Positions 11,419 through 22,576 of a stretch of DNA of 64,000 nt are shown piece after piece. The stretch covers positions 104,357 through 168,356 of the forward strand of contig MU404146.1 of assembly GCA_022695795.1 (NCBI GenBank), given 5' to 3'. Made by a program: the position numbers and the translations under genes. The DNA is from Biscogniauxia marginata (taxonomy: Eukaryota; Ascomycota; Sordariomycetes; Xylariales; Xylariaceae). Numbering within the stretch: the stretch's first letter is position 1; every line of letters begins with the position of its first letter. The notes beneath the pieces are model-generated. The model had not been told where the DNA came from, did no database searches, and saw only the letters and a program-made list of their open reading frames with translations.

Positions 11419-13434
11419 AACGTGTCTTATAAACAAGTAAGCTATATAAGCGAGTAAACTAGTTTTTATAACTTTTATAATTTTAATTATTAAAAAACAT
11501 TTATATGACATTAAAATTAATTAATAATTATTATTATTTAAATCGTTTTTTTAATTTTATATTTTAAAAACTAAATACCTTTTTATATTAAATATTTAGT
11601 TTTTTAACGCGTAATTTAAGTTAATTAATTTATAAATAATATACTTATTATTATTATTAAAACGCGTAAAACTATATTTATATGTTTTTAAAAAAAAAAA
11701 TTTAATTAATTTACTTATTTTAAAATTTAATAGTATTAATAAAAACTCGAATAATTTATATAATTAAATATAAATAATATTATTTAAAAATAAATTATTG
11801 TAAGTTAACGATATTTTACGATATTTTTTATATAATATTATAAAAATGAAATAATAATATATTTATATAATTAATTATAAAATTAAATACTTAAAATTTT
11901 ATATTTTATAAAATAATAATAATAATTTAATATATTATTATATAAATATAACATGAAACAAGTCGAAAAAAAACTAAACCTTTAATTTTATATAACGATA
12001 AAAATTATTATAAATATGTTTAAATAAATAAATAATTAATTAAAAAGCTTAATAAAAAAACTTAAATATATACCGAAAATAGTTTAAATTAATATATAAA
12101 ACGATTATAAAGTATAAAATTTTAATAAAATAAGGTTTATATTTAAAATAATTATTTAAATTAATATAATAATAATAAATATAAAACGATATAAATAACT
12201 TTAATAAACTTAATAAAAAAAATAAATTATAATTATTTAAATTATTAATATTAATAATTTTATTATATTAATTAAAAAAGTATTTAATTTTATAATATTG
12301 TGATAACTTATTATTATTAAAAAATTAAAGTTAAAATATTAAATAATAATTAAATAATAAATAAACTTAATATAAAATTTATAAAGCATTTCGACTTTTA
12401 TATTAAAAATTAAATACGAGGTTTTAAACATTTATTAATTTTAAATAATTATAAAAGTTATTATTTTATAAAATTCGAAAAATGTTATAAAAAACTTAAT
12501 ATTATTATACTTTATATATTTAGTTATTTGTTATATAAGTTATAACTTTTTAACTTTATATATTTTAACATTTTTAAAAAAATATATAATAATTATTTAA
12601 AAAACTTAATAAAATGTTATTATTATTACGTTATAAAAAACTTTTTAATTAATTTTATAAAAATATTCGTTATTATAATAATTATTTCGAATATATAAAT
12701 TAAATTTCGCGTAATTAAATAAATAAAAATTTAATTTAAAAAAGGTTATTATTATATTACTTTTTATATAAAAAAATATTTTTTTTTCTCGATTTTAATA
12801 TAAATTAAATATTTTAAAAAGTTAAAACATTTATAATAATTTACAAGGCATTATTATTATTTTATTTTATTATAAATAAAATTAAAAAGCATTAAAAAGT
12901 TTTTTTTATAAATATTATAAATATTTATAATTAACTTATAAAAACTATTTTATTATAAAATAAAACTACTTATTTTTAAGAAATAAACTACATTTTTAAT
13001 AAGTAACGTAAAACTAAAAATAAGTAATTATAAATAAAAAAAGGCCTTGAAAAAAAGTAATAATTAAACTAGTTATAATACGCGTATTTATATAACAAAT
13101 AAAAATATAATTAATAACATTTATATAATAAATAAAGAAATATTTAATAATTTAGATTTTAAAGAGTTATAATTAATTTTACTTATTATTAATTTTTTAT
13201 TTTAATTTTAAAAGGTTTTAACTTAAAAAATATAATAAATTAATTAATTTAAATTACGCGTTAAAAAACTAAATATTTAATATAAAAAAGATATTTGGTT
13301 TTTAAAACGTAAAACTAAAAAAGATAATTCGAATAATAATAATAATTAATTAATTTTAATATCATGTAAATATTTTTTAATAATTAAAATTACGAAAATT
13401 ATAAAAACTAACTTATTTATTTATAAAACACGTT
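11419..13434 (+). mobile_element. RIP-degraded TIR DNA transposon, copy A (about 2.0 kb)
   Basis: The left end AACGTGTCTTATAAACAAGT and the right end, read on the other strand, AACGTGTTTTATAAATAAAT begin terminal inverted repeats of about 200 bp. Both arms carry TATTAAATATTTAGTTTTTT and ACGCGTAATTTAA. The interior is AT-rich with no open frame, so any transposase has been erased. The same sequence recurs at 36650-39652, 37412-39319 (inverted) and 58895-60405, which makes copy A the best full-length reference. The left end has a subterminal duplication of about 17 bp absent from the copies in block 2. Confidence 0.75.
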
Positions 13435-13802
13435 AAAAATTAAAAATTAAAAAAATTATATATATAATATAGCTTTTTTTTATACTTTTTATAAAACCGG
13501 TTAATTATCGGGGGATATAACAGCTTCTTCGGCTTAGGCTTACCTAGGCTTAACATTAAACTAATTTATTGATGACGGAGCTTAACCTGGACTTTTTTTT
13601 CTCCTTCTACGACAAAGCTCCAACCCTACCTCTAACAAGCAGAATTCAAATCGCCAATACCTCCTGAAAGGTATCTTCACTACTCGAATTCCGTGCCAAC
13701 ACCAACACCAGCGCCAGCTCTGCCTCAGCCAAATATAGCCAGCGTCTTTGCCATACATGCCCAATGTTCTCCCGGTAGTGCCAGGCCTATAGCTCGCTCG
13801 CA
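13435..13802. other. Junction of RIP block and MDM10 upstream region
   Basis: AT-rich to about 13500, then normal sequence. The MDM10 promoter is therefore at most about 300 bp. No specific element identified. Confidence 0.4.
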
Positions 13803-15263
13803 ATGCGCGAGTTCATGGACTACGTCCAATCCGCCTTCTACGCGGCCACGGGCTGGAACCGGGACAACTCGTACTCGACTCTGAACGCGACCTCCGATGC
13901 TCTGCTGCACTTCACCACCCCACGCGGCCTACGCCTCACCCTCTCGTCCCTCGCCACCCCGCACTTCGCTACCTCGTATCAACTCGGCTCTATCGGCGTC
14001 GTCGACGGCTCCATATCCTACCTGTTTACTACCGTTGCGCTCGACGATGACCGCCACGGCGATGCCGCCGTTATCGCCCAGAGCGAGAGCACACCCCTTC
14101 CCGACCTCCTGAGGAGTTATCGGCCGCTGGCGGAGCTGCCGCAACGGGGGCGGGCTCTTGGCACTGGGAATGACGATGGGGGCGGAGGAGGCGGTGAGGG
14201 TGGCAGCGGCAGAGTTGAGGGGGCCGAGGTAGGCAAACATACGCTTGCGTACGGGAGGCTATATTTGCCCCAGTCGATGCTAGAGGCACTTGTGGTGAGG
14301 AGGATCTCACCGACTCTGCAGTTGCAGGTAAGCGCCGTATCGGAACAAACGCTGCGAAACGGGGGCACTGTGTTGGGAATGCTGCAGTACGACGAGGGAA
14401 GATACGGCGTCGAAGGCCTCGCGTCCTCAGACGGAGGTCTGTTGGGCGTGCGTGGGTTGTACAACTTTGGTGGAGACGCTGCGGATTTAGGTGCCCCTAT
14501 AAATGGCACGGTCGAACAAAGAAACGGCAATGGAAATGGAAACGGTGAGCGGGAACGCATCTACGGACGGTTTAGCACAGGTGCAGAGCTGTACTACGGA
14601 ACACTCAATAAATCCGGTGGCGTGAGTCTCGGTGCGCGTTTCGCAACGCTGCCTCCGCATAAGGGGACACCGCTCACAGCGACAATGACCATCAACCCCT
14701 TGATGGGGAACATTAGTTGGACCTATGCCGTCATGGCCGGTAGCTATTGTTCCTTGGCTACTAAGTTGGACTTTAATGTCTACAGCTATGAAAGCGACTG
14801 GACCGTAGGGATGGAGCTATGGAGGAAGAAGGGCGCATGGACCATCGACAATGAACAAGAATTGCCATCAGCTGTCCCGCCGCCTATTCGGTCAGAGAGG
14901 AGTTTTCAGGCCAAAATGGAATGGAGACTCGACGATCCTCTCCCCGGTCCTCTCCCCGGTCTGGATAGCGCTCCAGCGATTCCTCCACTCTCGGATGAGA
15001 AAGTCGAGCCCGAGAAGAAAGAAAGAAGCTTCCAGGCTAAGATGGGGTGGAAAATGGACGACACTGATGGTAATGATGTAGTAGCCGAAGAAGAACAATA
15101 TTCTGGAGTATTAAAGGCCCGTCTCGACCAGAATTGGCGTCTAGGTCTTTTGTGGGAGGGCAGAGTTAAATCTTTGCTATTCAGCCTGGGCAGCGGGATT
15201 GATCTGCGGCGGCTCGAATCGCCATTCCGAACGCTCGGGTTGGAAGTCCAATTCTCATCCTAA
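13803..15263 (+). CDS. MDM10: Mdm10, ERMES/SAM beta-barrel protein of mitochondrial outer membrane
   Basis: Intronless frame of 486 codons. The N-terminus MREFMDYVQSAFYAATGWNR and the following NSYSTLNATSDALL are the family signature, and the C-terminus LGLEVQFSS is a typical beta-signal for SAM-mediated insertion. Mdm10 is a 19-stranded barrel that anchors the ER-mitochondria tether (ERMES, with Mdm12, Mdm34 and Mmm1) and also joins the SAM complex in Tom40/Tom22 biogenesis. Yeast Mdm10 has a similar length. Low-complexity Gly/acidic loops lie near residues 120-140 and 238-252. Odd: the segment ERSFQAKMEWRLDD (365-378) recurs as ERSFQAKMGWKMDD (407-420), an internal duplication within one loop-strand region. 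The start is the first ATG that gives the conserved N-terminus. Confidence 0.95.
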   Translation: MREFMDYVQSAFYAATGWNRDNSYSTLNATSDALLHFTTPRGLRLTLSSLATPHFATSYQLGSIGVVDGSISYLFTTVALDDDRHGDAAVIAQSESTPLPDLLRSYRPLAELPQRGRALGTGNDDGGGGGGEGGSGRVEGAEVGKHTLAYGRLYLPQSMLEALVVRRISPTLQLQVSAVSEQTLRNGGTVLGMLQYDEGRYGVEGLASSDGGLLGVRGLYNFGGDAADLGAPINGTVEQRNGNGNGNGERERIYGRFSTGAELYYGTLNKSGGVSLGARFATLPPHKGTPLTATMTINPLMGNISWTYAVMAGSYCSLATKLDFNVYSYESDWTVGMELWRKKGAWTIDNEQELPSAVPPPIRSERSFQAKMEWRLDDPLPGPLPGLDSAPAIPPLSDEKVEPEKKERSFQAKMGWKMDDTDGNDVVAEEEQYSGVLKARLDQNWRLGLLWEGRVKSLLFSLGSGIDLRRLESPFRTLGLEVQFSS

Positions 15264-18200
15264 AAGGAAAAGAACGACAAAAGAAATATGGGGCTATACT
15301 CCTGATCGACACGAAGCTGAATGAAGGCGGGGGCTTCGCTGCTTATATTGATCTGAGTAACGAACCTTGCCCTAGAGGCTCACTCCTAGAGCTGTGAGTA
15401 GAGCTACGGCCGTCTGGGCGGTCTACAAGTGGAGCTTAACTACGAGAAGATGATGAACGAGATCACGAAACCTCGATAATTAGTTGAAGATGTTTCAAAC
15501 CAAGAATCGAGATGGCAATGCCTGCCAAAGCCACGAAGCAAGTGGCGAAGACGAGTTAGAATTTTCAAAAGCCATGCGATACAGTACGGCAATTCCTAGC
15601 CTACTGGTGCAGCACTGGAAATAATCCTCCGGGATGGCTCTCTTTTATTCGATAGTGCAGGATAAGAACTCTCTTCGAACTCTCGGCGCGGCAAAATTCA
15701 AGCACCTTGATGGTCATCTGCAGCTATGATTGCCAGGATCCCTCGAGTCGGATCAGTAAACGGATATCGGACCCCACTCAACCAGCAGATGGTGAGCCAA
15801 CCAACAGGTCCAGTCACGCACAGCGATGCAGGCATAGTAACGAGCCAATATTGGCTGTGGTTGCATAAGGCAGGCGTACATGTTTCGAGGACAAGGCCGT
15901 ATTGACGGGTGCTGATGCAGAGCAGTCTACAATAGGAAGAGCTCGCAGGCCCTAGAAATGGTGTACTCGCAGACCGAACGCCGCCACAGCATCTTCTTCC
16001 ACGATGTTGCCCACTGCTAATGTCACACAGGGCGGCTTTTGGGAAGCTAGCCGATGCTGTTTCACAGTACGACCGCGCCATCCAACATTAGAATCCGCCC
16101 TCCTATCGTAACTCTACACTGCATGTAGGTTGAAACAACATCGTGTGGCCAAGACGGATGTGATGCAACGTCGGGCACAGTTACTCTAAATAAGATTTGA
16201 TCAAATCCCATAGATTTGGGATTGTGGTTACTTACTGTAACCCAGGAAGACGAAGACGACCCCGCGTATCTGACGTTGACGGCACGAACTGGTGTACAGA
16301 AGAAAAGAAGAAGGGGAAAAACAGGAAACGGGAACAGGAAGAGAGAGAAAATACCTAGACCGCCAAGCCAATTTAGTCCGTTGGCAGGTGTGTAAAGGGA
16401 AACAAGATTTGTCAAGGTTAAGAGAAAGGGAAGAAAAGCAGAAAAGCAAAAAAGCAAAGTTGGATGCAAAGGTACGGAAGTACATTACCTACCTAATCCA
16501 GTGACAAAATGATAAGAACCTTGAGGGCCAGCCTTGGTGAGTCTTCAGCATTGAGAACCCTGATGGTCAGGCAGTCAGGTACGTACATTAGTGAGGGGTC
16601 ACTAGTATTAGTCAAGCTCAGCCCCTAACCCCACTCTGGTTAGTATAAGAGCCTCTCTCTCGGCGTATCACAAGTCATGCATCTTAAATTACCTGTGTGC
16701 GACTTGAGGCTACTTGGTGGCGGGAGCTGGGCTGCTTCCGTACGTAGCTGGGTGACTAAAAAGACGAATGTACGTACAGTACATGTAAGTATTTAGGGGA
16801 GAGTGCATTCATTACCTGTATATACCTATGTACTTGGTAAGGTACCTACCTATAAATAAGAGACTTAGTGTCTCTCACGCATGACGAATGCAGAACTAGG
16901 AGATCAGAGCTGAGGTTCTCATAAGGCTGGTGATGTTAATCACAAGACGGATCAGCCATGTGTAAATCCCTACTGTCGCAGCGAAAAAAAGTCTAATAAT
17001 AAAGATGACCTACACACGTGTGTGAGCCGAGTGTCGCATTAGTCAGGTGTGTGTACATGGGTAAGCACACGTAAAAAGTGTCGCATGTACCTTGCTAGTG
17101 GTACCTAATGTTTTTTAGTGGTATCTACCTAGGTACTGTACATGTAGCCAATGGTATGGTGGCCCCCACCTTGTCCTTCAAATTCTGCTGGCGTTGCTTA
17201 CAATTACAGCAACTGTGTGCGGGTTGAGGAACAAAACTGTGGCCATCAAGGTTCTCCATTTAAACCCGTTACAACGTGCGCAACCAGGCAAGCCCGAGAC
17301 TGCCTGTCCTCTCTCCCACCACACTCTCCTCTCTTCCGCCCTCAGCCACTGCTACCTTATGTACCATGACAATGTAGGCAATCTATTATGCCCTACGTAT
17401 GTAGGTAGGTACATATGGTAAACTAGGTTATGTACCTAGTGTATGACATGTGTACCGCAAATCCAAGGTTCCTACATCGTGATGGTTGTATGTGCCTACT
17501 AGGTAGGTAACTTCCCACCACCGTGGCACTCACCACTACTTTTCTGTTATTTCAACTTTTTATTTGGTGACGACTGTTGTGTTTATTATATCAAGGCCGT
17601 TCGTCTATCTATCGTTTGCTTGTTGCCTCTTGCATACTGCACGGTAGCTACGATTATATTAAGTACCTCCCTAGTTTTCGTGAAGCTGTTCTTGTCAAAC
17701 CCAATTGTCTAGATCAAGGTCTAGAAAATCCCATTTGCTACATCAGCCCTCCTGGCTCTTTCAGAACCTGCATAGCCTGGTCCCTATGGGAAGTTTAACC
17801 ACTTGAAAAGAAATATATTCTTGGCCGGGCCGTCTCGTCTGCCTTTCTCCTCCTCGTCGACATACCACCTCCTCCAGATCATCCTCCACAAAACTACCAA
17901 ACGAAGCACTCCTGGGGACAAAAGCACCTGAGCTGGAATCGGTGAATGGCATCCTCAAGAGGTAAGGACTCATTTCTATCCTTCTCCCCTTCTTACGTTC
18001 TCTCTCTCTCTCTCTTTCTCTCTCTCTCGTAAATCTCCACCGCTAGACGCGACTCCTTCGTTTTGCCTACCCAACCAAGGTGCCTCGTCCGAGTATCCAG
18101 TATACTGGGTCTCTCCCTCCCATCAAGGTCCTCCTCCTGTTTCTTTCACACCGGCAGGGAAACTCTTTCACCTAGTCACGGTTGTTTGCCCCCTTTGATC

Positions 18201-18744
18201 GCGTCGAGCATTGTTGGTGAATAAACAGACCCGGACAAGGAGATTGTTCCCCCCGGTCCACTCTATCAAAGAATTTCCAACTGCCTAGGTACCGGACGTG
18301 GACGTTAATGTTTATATGCCTGGTAGAATAAGTATTTATAGCACGTGAGACTTCTAGTATTTATAGACTAACGCGGCCCGGAAAACTCATGCTAATATTT
18401 GCCCAGCCTCGAAATTATAAATCCTCGTTTTTCACTGGTTACTGTGGTGCCGCTGATTTCTGCAAATCGGTTCCCAGAGGGACATCCAAGACCATCAGTA
18501 TCCAGGTTGTGCTTCGATTAAGAGTACCGCTACTGCAAGGCTCTATATTTCACCCTCTACTCGTCCACGCCGTCACAAAACTAGCTGCCATTACCAAGAT
18601 CCAAGAACTTGTTCGCAGAGCCGCACCGTCAATATCACGACGCCTCTTTCCCCTGGTACCTATACTCAATCCGCAGCACCTTTCTAAAATTCGTCGACAG
18701 TTGGGTCCAGTACTCTCAATTTCATCACCATCTAACCACGCGCC
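15264..18744. other. Long spacer and probable 5' leader of the ZIP gene
   Basis: About 3.5 kb without a convincing gene. It has Pu/Py-rich stretches (16290-16470, 17990-18030), many GGTACGTAC and TACCTAGGTA-type palindromes at 16780-16860 and 17090-17450, and long frames that overlap on opposite strands. The part after about 17860 is CT-rich and probably transcribed leader. GAG|GTAAGG at 17959-17967 could be the donor of a 5'UTR intron. Confidence 0.4.
18001..18028 (+). repeat. CT-rich microsatellite in leader
   Basis: Nearly pure (TC)n with one TT interruption, upstream of the ZIP gene. CT tracts close to transcription starts are common in fungal promoters. Confidence 0.7.
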
Positions 18745-19944
18745 ATGGCATTCTTCCCTAGAGCCATGGATGCCATGCTTCGGCTACGGCAAGAAGAAGG
18801 CGCTTCAGATGCAGCCGAGTCTGGCAACACTGTCACCATCGATTGCGATACCGGTAACGAATACGACGGGCGAATGGGACTACGCATCTCCTCTATCTTC
18901 GTCATCCTAGTCGGGTCTCTTCTCGGCGCCATTGCACCAATCATCCTGGCTCGAGGCTCAAAGATGAAGGTCAACGGCACCGCCTTCTTCGTCGCGAAAT
19001 ACTTCGGATCTGGAGTCATCATCGGCACGGCGTTCATGCACCTCCTTTCCCCTGCTTTTGCCGCTTTAACTTCGCCCTGTCTACCCGAAGGCGCCATCAC
19101 GGACTATGACTGGGCTGCCGGTATTTGTCTGATGACCGTCTTTGTTATGTTCACCGTCGAGCTTATCGCGAGCCGATTCGATATATTTGGACACTCCCAT
19201 GCCGAAGCAGCGGATCCGTCATTGGGTGTTCTTAAGAAAAACTCCCAAAATTCGACTAGTCCGACTCCCACGTCTCACCAGCACCACTCTCAAGATGATA
19301 TTGAGGCTGCTCACTCAAGGAAGGAGTCTCTCACCAACGCCAATACTGGCTTCCAAGTCCCGGGTCTACCTAACGATGTGAGCTACCCCCCCGGCGGTGA
19401 GGATCATCTCGGACACCAGCGAGAGCACATCGACGGCGGCAGTCACACTGCCTTCGCCGCTCAGATGACGGGACTTTTCATCCTCGAGTTCGGAGTTATC
19501 TTCCATAGCATATTCATCGGCCTCACGCTTGCCGTGGCCGGTGAGGAATTCACCGTCCTCTACATCGTCCTAGTCTTCCACCAGACCTTCGAAGGCCTCG
19601 GTCTCGGCTCGCGACTCGCCACAGCACATTGGCCCGCCTCCAAAGGCTACCTTCCCTATCTACTAGGCGTAGCATACGCTCTCAGCACCCCTATCGCCAT
19701 TGCGGTCGGCCTAGGCGTACGCACCACGCTACAGCCTGGTAGCCCCCAGACGTTGCTCGTCAACGGAGTGTTCGATTCCATCAGTGCCGGCATTCTCATA
19801 TACACCGGTCTTGTGGAGCTGCTGGCGCACGAGTTCATGTTCAACAATCACATGCGCAACGCCGGACTCAAGGTCCAGCTCTTCGCCCTCGGATGTGTCG
19901 CCCTCGGGTGCGGATTGATGGCTCTTCTCGCCAAGTGGGCTTAA
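18745..19944 (+). CDS. ZIP-family plasma-membrane zinc transporter (Zrt1/Zrt2-like)
   Basis: Single-exon gene of 399 codons. After a short hydrophilic N-terminus, TM1 begins near residue 46 (GLRISSIFVILVGSLLGAI), followed by KYFGSGVIIGTAFMHLL (TM2) and the TM3 segment ending SRFDIFGHSHAEA. The variable cytosolic loop of about 80 residues is His-containing (HSHAEA, SHQHHSQDD) and low complexity. TM4 carries the metal-site motif VIFHSIFIGLTLAVAGEEF, TM5 carries FHQTFEGLGLGSR, and three more TMs follow, ending in the short LLAKWA tail. This is the eight-TM ZIP plan with both metal-binding His/Glu sets intact. Such proteins import Zn2+ (also Fe2+) and in fungi are induced by zinc starvation through Zap1/ZafA; I could not identify a zinc-response element with confidence. 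The downstream ATG at 18766 is an alternative start. Confidence 0.94.
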   Translation: MAFFPRAMDAMLRLRQEEGASDAAESGNTVTIDCDTGNEYDGRMGLRISSIFVILVGSLLGAIAPIILARGSKMKVNGTAFFVAKYFGSGVIIGTAFMHLLSPAFAALTSPCLPEGAITDYDWAAGICLMTVFVMFTVELIASRFDIFGHSHAEAADPSLGVLKKNSQNSTSPTPTSHQHHSQDDIEAAHSRKESLTNANTGFQVPGLPNDVSYPPGGEDHLGHQREHIDGGSHTAFAAQMTGLFILEFGVIFHSIFIGLTLAVAGEEFTVLYIVLVFHQTFEGLGLGSRLATAHWPASKGYLPYLLGVAYALSTPIAIAVGLGVRTTLQPGSPQTLLVNGVFDSISAGILIYTGLVELLAHEFMFNNHMRNAGLKVQLFALGCVALGCGLMALLAKWA

Positions 19945-20356
19945 GCTAGGAGGATTCGGCTGGGAGGAAGTAATAGATTAGATGGTGATTGATACCCAAA
20001 TCTAATGATAATGACACGTGTGCTCGATTACTTGATGCCTTAGCTTACGTAGTCGGATCGAATTCATTGACAATTAGTGATATTTCTCGTTCCTTTCTCT
20101 CTCTCTCGTCGTATTTTGATAGCTAATACTTAGTACATACCTGACTACGATGTGTCTAGTAACGAACCAACCCCCCCCCTTTTTTTTTTTTTAGCCCGAG
20201 CAAAGCAAATGACATGGAAACCCAGATGGGGCCGGTTAGCTGACCGACCCATGTACTATCTAGATTTATAAGGCGTACACCACCCTAATTAGGACCTCCA
20301 TAGCCTAGGACCCTCAGGCACCATATCAGCAATCTCGTCAAACTTCCTCTTCTCTT
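19945..20356. other. Spacer with C9/T13 homopolymer
   Basis: Converging 3' ends of two genes. Holds a C-run (20171-20179) directly followed by a T-run (20180-20192). Nothing else recognised. Confidence 0.5.
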
Positions 20357-21697
20357 TTAGATAGTGAATCGAGTACTCAAGAAAGGGAAACGGCTCTTCA
20401 GAATCGAAGTGCTTTGTGGCTTGTTGGTGGGCTGGTGGCGCCAGCCATCGAATCGGTAGGTGTGGCGTTCACGATCAGGATGTAGACATACGTAGTCTTC
20501 ACCTAGGGACGACCATTCTTGCTGTTCGTCTTCTGGGTCCCTCCTCGTCGTATCTTGAGAGCGAGTATTATCGTAGCCGGGGAACTGGTAGACAGGTGTT
20601 CCCTTCTTATACTCGGCAATCAACTGTAGATGATTTTCCGGCATACGGGAAATACTGTTGTGGGGGAAGGGCTGAGGAGGACGCAAAACTGGTGGCGATT
20701 CTTCTTCTTCTCTCATGGTAGCATCCGAGCTGATGCTCGCTGTATCAGTGTCAGGGACTTCGCCGAAAGTAGCTAGATCCTCGAAATCACCCTCGCCAGC
20801 GATCTCATCGTCTTTGTTAAGAGCGGCTTTGCTTCCGCCTCTGCTTCCACTATCATGTCCGTTTCCACTTCCACTTCCGCTTTCGCTTTCGCTTTCAGAG
20901 TCTGGGAAAACATCGTCGAATGTATCGTAGCGGCGTTGACCTTCGACTCGTACTATTGTAGGTCCGACACCGTGTCCGCCCCTCACAGAAAATTCTAGGT
21001 CGGTATATTGTGCGAGTTTATAAATGAACTGCAAGCAAGGGCGGCAGGGCTGCGAGTCGATAATGATAACCGCGTGGCGCTTGCGACCTATCTCTTGTTT
21101 ACGGAGCTTTCTAAGGTTTTCGAACAGCCAGCTCTCGGGCGCATCAGGATATGCCTGTCGGAGGATTTCTACCGCGTACTACACGGCCAGAAGGACTTCG
21201 ACACTGCAGCAATACATGTTAGCTACTACTTCCCATACATGGTTTTTCTAGTAATAAAATGTTCACGGCTGTGAGCTGAGCCATCCAGATGCTACTTACT
21301 GACCCGCGTGTTCGCGGCCTCTGTATATTTCTTCTGGTGGAAGAGAGTGGTTATCACGTCCACTCCCAGGAAATTGGAAATTTAGCAGGGGAGCAACGTG
21401 GTAAAGTGCCACGGAATTCCACTTTCCAATGTCGAGATACATGTCATCTTTGTCGACATATGACTGCCAGCCGCTACGAGCGCCTTTGAGGACCTCACCT
21501 TCGTAGCGCGTAGCTATAATACCGATGGTCTTACTTCGGGAAATATGACTGCCTGTATCGATACGAAGTACGGGAGCATAAAGAACAATAGAACGACCCT
21601 TCTTGGCCAACTTGTAATCAAAGTAGCCTCGGTCGGCGTGTGTAGTTTGCAGGGCCTGATTGACTGCCTGTTGACCAGGCGGAGCAGAGCTCGTCAT
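20357..21697 (-). pseudogene. Deaminase-fold protein (H-V-E ... P-C-x-x-C) with in-frame TAG
   Basis: Exon 1 starts MTSSAPPGQQAVNQ at 21697 and ends GREHAG + CA at about 21302, where GTAAGT begins an intron closing at CTGCAG near 21209. The join makes CA|T, a His codon, giving GHVEVLLAV. About 56 residues later comes IIIDSQPCRPCLQF. Together these form the H-x-E ... P-C-x-x-C zinc signature of the cytidine/nucleotide-deaminase superfamily. The family within it is not recognised; the whole protein resembles fungal orphan deaminases rather than housekeeping ones. Seven codons after the Glu, TAG (21181-21179) interrupts the frame, which otherwise continues to 20357 through a Ser/Glu/Gly-repeat linker and an acidic C-terminal region. 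CAG to TAG would be a CpA change. The C-terminal frame is long and open, so loss is recent, or the stop is a base-call error. Confidence 0.65.
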
Positions 21698-22576
21698 GCT
21701 GAAGGGATGGGGGTGATATAGTGAGAGAATAGACGCGATAATTCGTACGGAGTACAGTGGCCAGATTCAACGTTCATAAGACTTTCTGGATCCTGATGAG
21801 GTCAGAAAACGGGCATATCGGCACTTGTGTGTGGTAATTGTAGGTAGAGTGGTAGGTAGAGTAGTTGGTACGTACCTCGCAATAGGCCTATCAAGAATCG
21901 TCGGGCCTAATGACGAGCGTGGTGCACTGCATTCCGAGAATGGTGTGTAAGGGTGGGTAATGTTGCTTCCAGAGCTTTGAGACTAGGAGGAAGCAGAATC
22001 ACAGGGCGAGTGGGCTGGTGGGCTGGTTCATTGGCGTCAAGAGAATGGATGTGTTAGAGAATGTGTCAGAGATGTTCCATCTTCATTGTGTTGTTTGTGT
22101 TGTGGAGGATTTTGCTGGTGGGTGGTGTCACTAAAGGCGAGGAAGTTAGAGGTAGGTACCTACCTAAGGTATGCAAACGTACCTGCCTCATGAACAAGTT
22201 GTTGGAGATTTGGGGGTCCACGTGACCTCCCGACTGCATTCCAGTTATAAGTACATGCAGGTAGGATGGGAATACATGCAGTTTAGGTATACCTAGGTAA
22301 GTACTACCTCCTGGTAGTAGTAATAGCAGGTACATACATTGTTTATTAGGCATGTACAAAAGGTACCGGGTAAGGAGGTAGGCAATTCCCCCCTGATCCT
22401 TTTCTTATCTAATTTACCTCTACAGGTACCCGGGATAAGCTTCTAGGTACCGAGTTCTACATGATATACACAGAAACGTCCTTGATCAAGGTAAGTGGTA
22501 TATGTATATCCTTTATCGTATATCGTACATTCCCCCTTCGTTGGGGACCAATGTACATGCATCTCCAGGAGTCCTG
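21698..22576. other. Spacer rich in TACCTAGGTA-type motifs
   Basis: Upstream of the deaminase-fold gene and downstream of MRPL10. Clusters of AGGTAGGTACCTACC and TACCTAGGTAAG-like palindromes at 22150-22175, 22285-22310 and 22425-22450. No gene. Confidence 0.5.

Larger units (their letters stand above)
10690..13500. repeat. AT-rich RIP block 1
   Basis: Roughly 2.8 kb dominated by A and T with stops in every frame. Remaining cytosines lie mainly in CpG and CpT; CpA and TpG are rare, the usual RIP footprint. Two elements can be delimited inside it, a foldback element (10948-11383) and a TIR transposon (11419-13434); the rest is undefined AT-rich sequence. Confidence 0.85.

Noticed and set aside
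14150..14560. Long minus-strand Pro/Ser-rich frame opposite MDM10.
   Set aside because: Antisense shadow of a conserved gene with GC-rich third positions.
15698..16081. 127-codon Cys-rich minus-strand frame that could pass for a small secreted protein.
   Set aside because: No signal peptide; overlapping frames are equally open; no supporting splice or start context.
18389..18910. 173-codon frame overlapping the ZIP start.
   Set aside because: Different frame from the clear ZIP protein and mostly leader sequence; a shadow.
2590..21181. Idea that TAG is reassigned to an amino acid in this organism.
   Set aside because: Intact genes such as GPI12 use TAA/TGA/TAG normally as terminators (for example TAG ends the chitinase and the PPR protein), and the broken genes also show frameshifts. 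Mutation is simpler.
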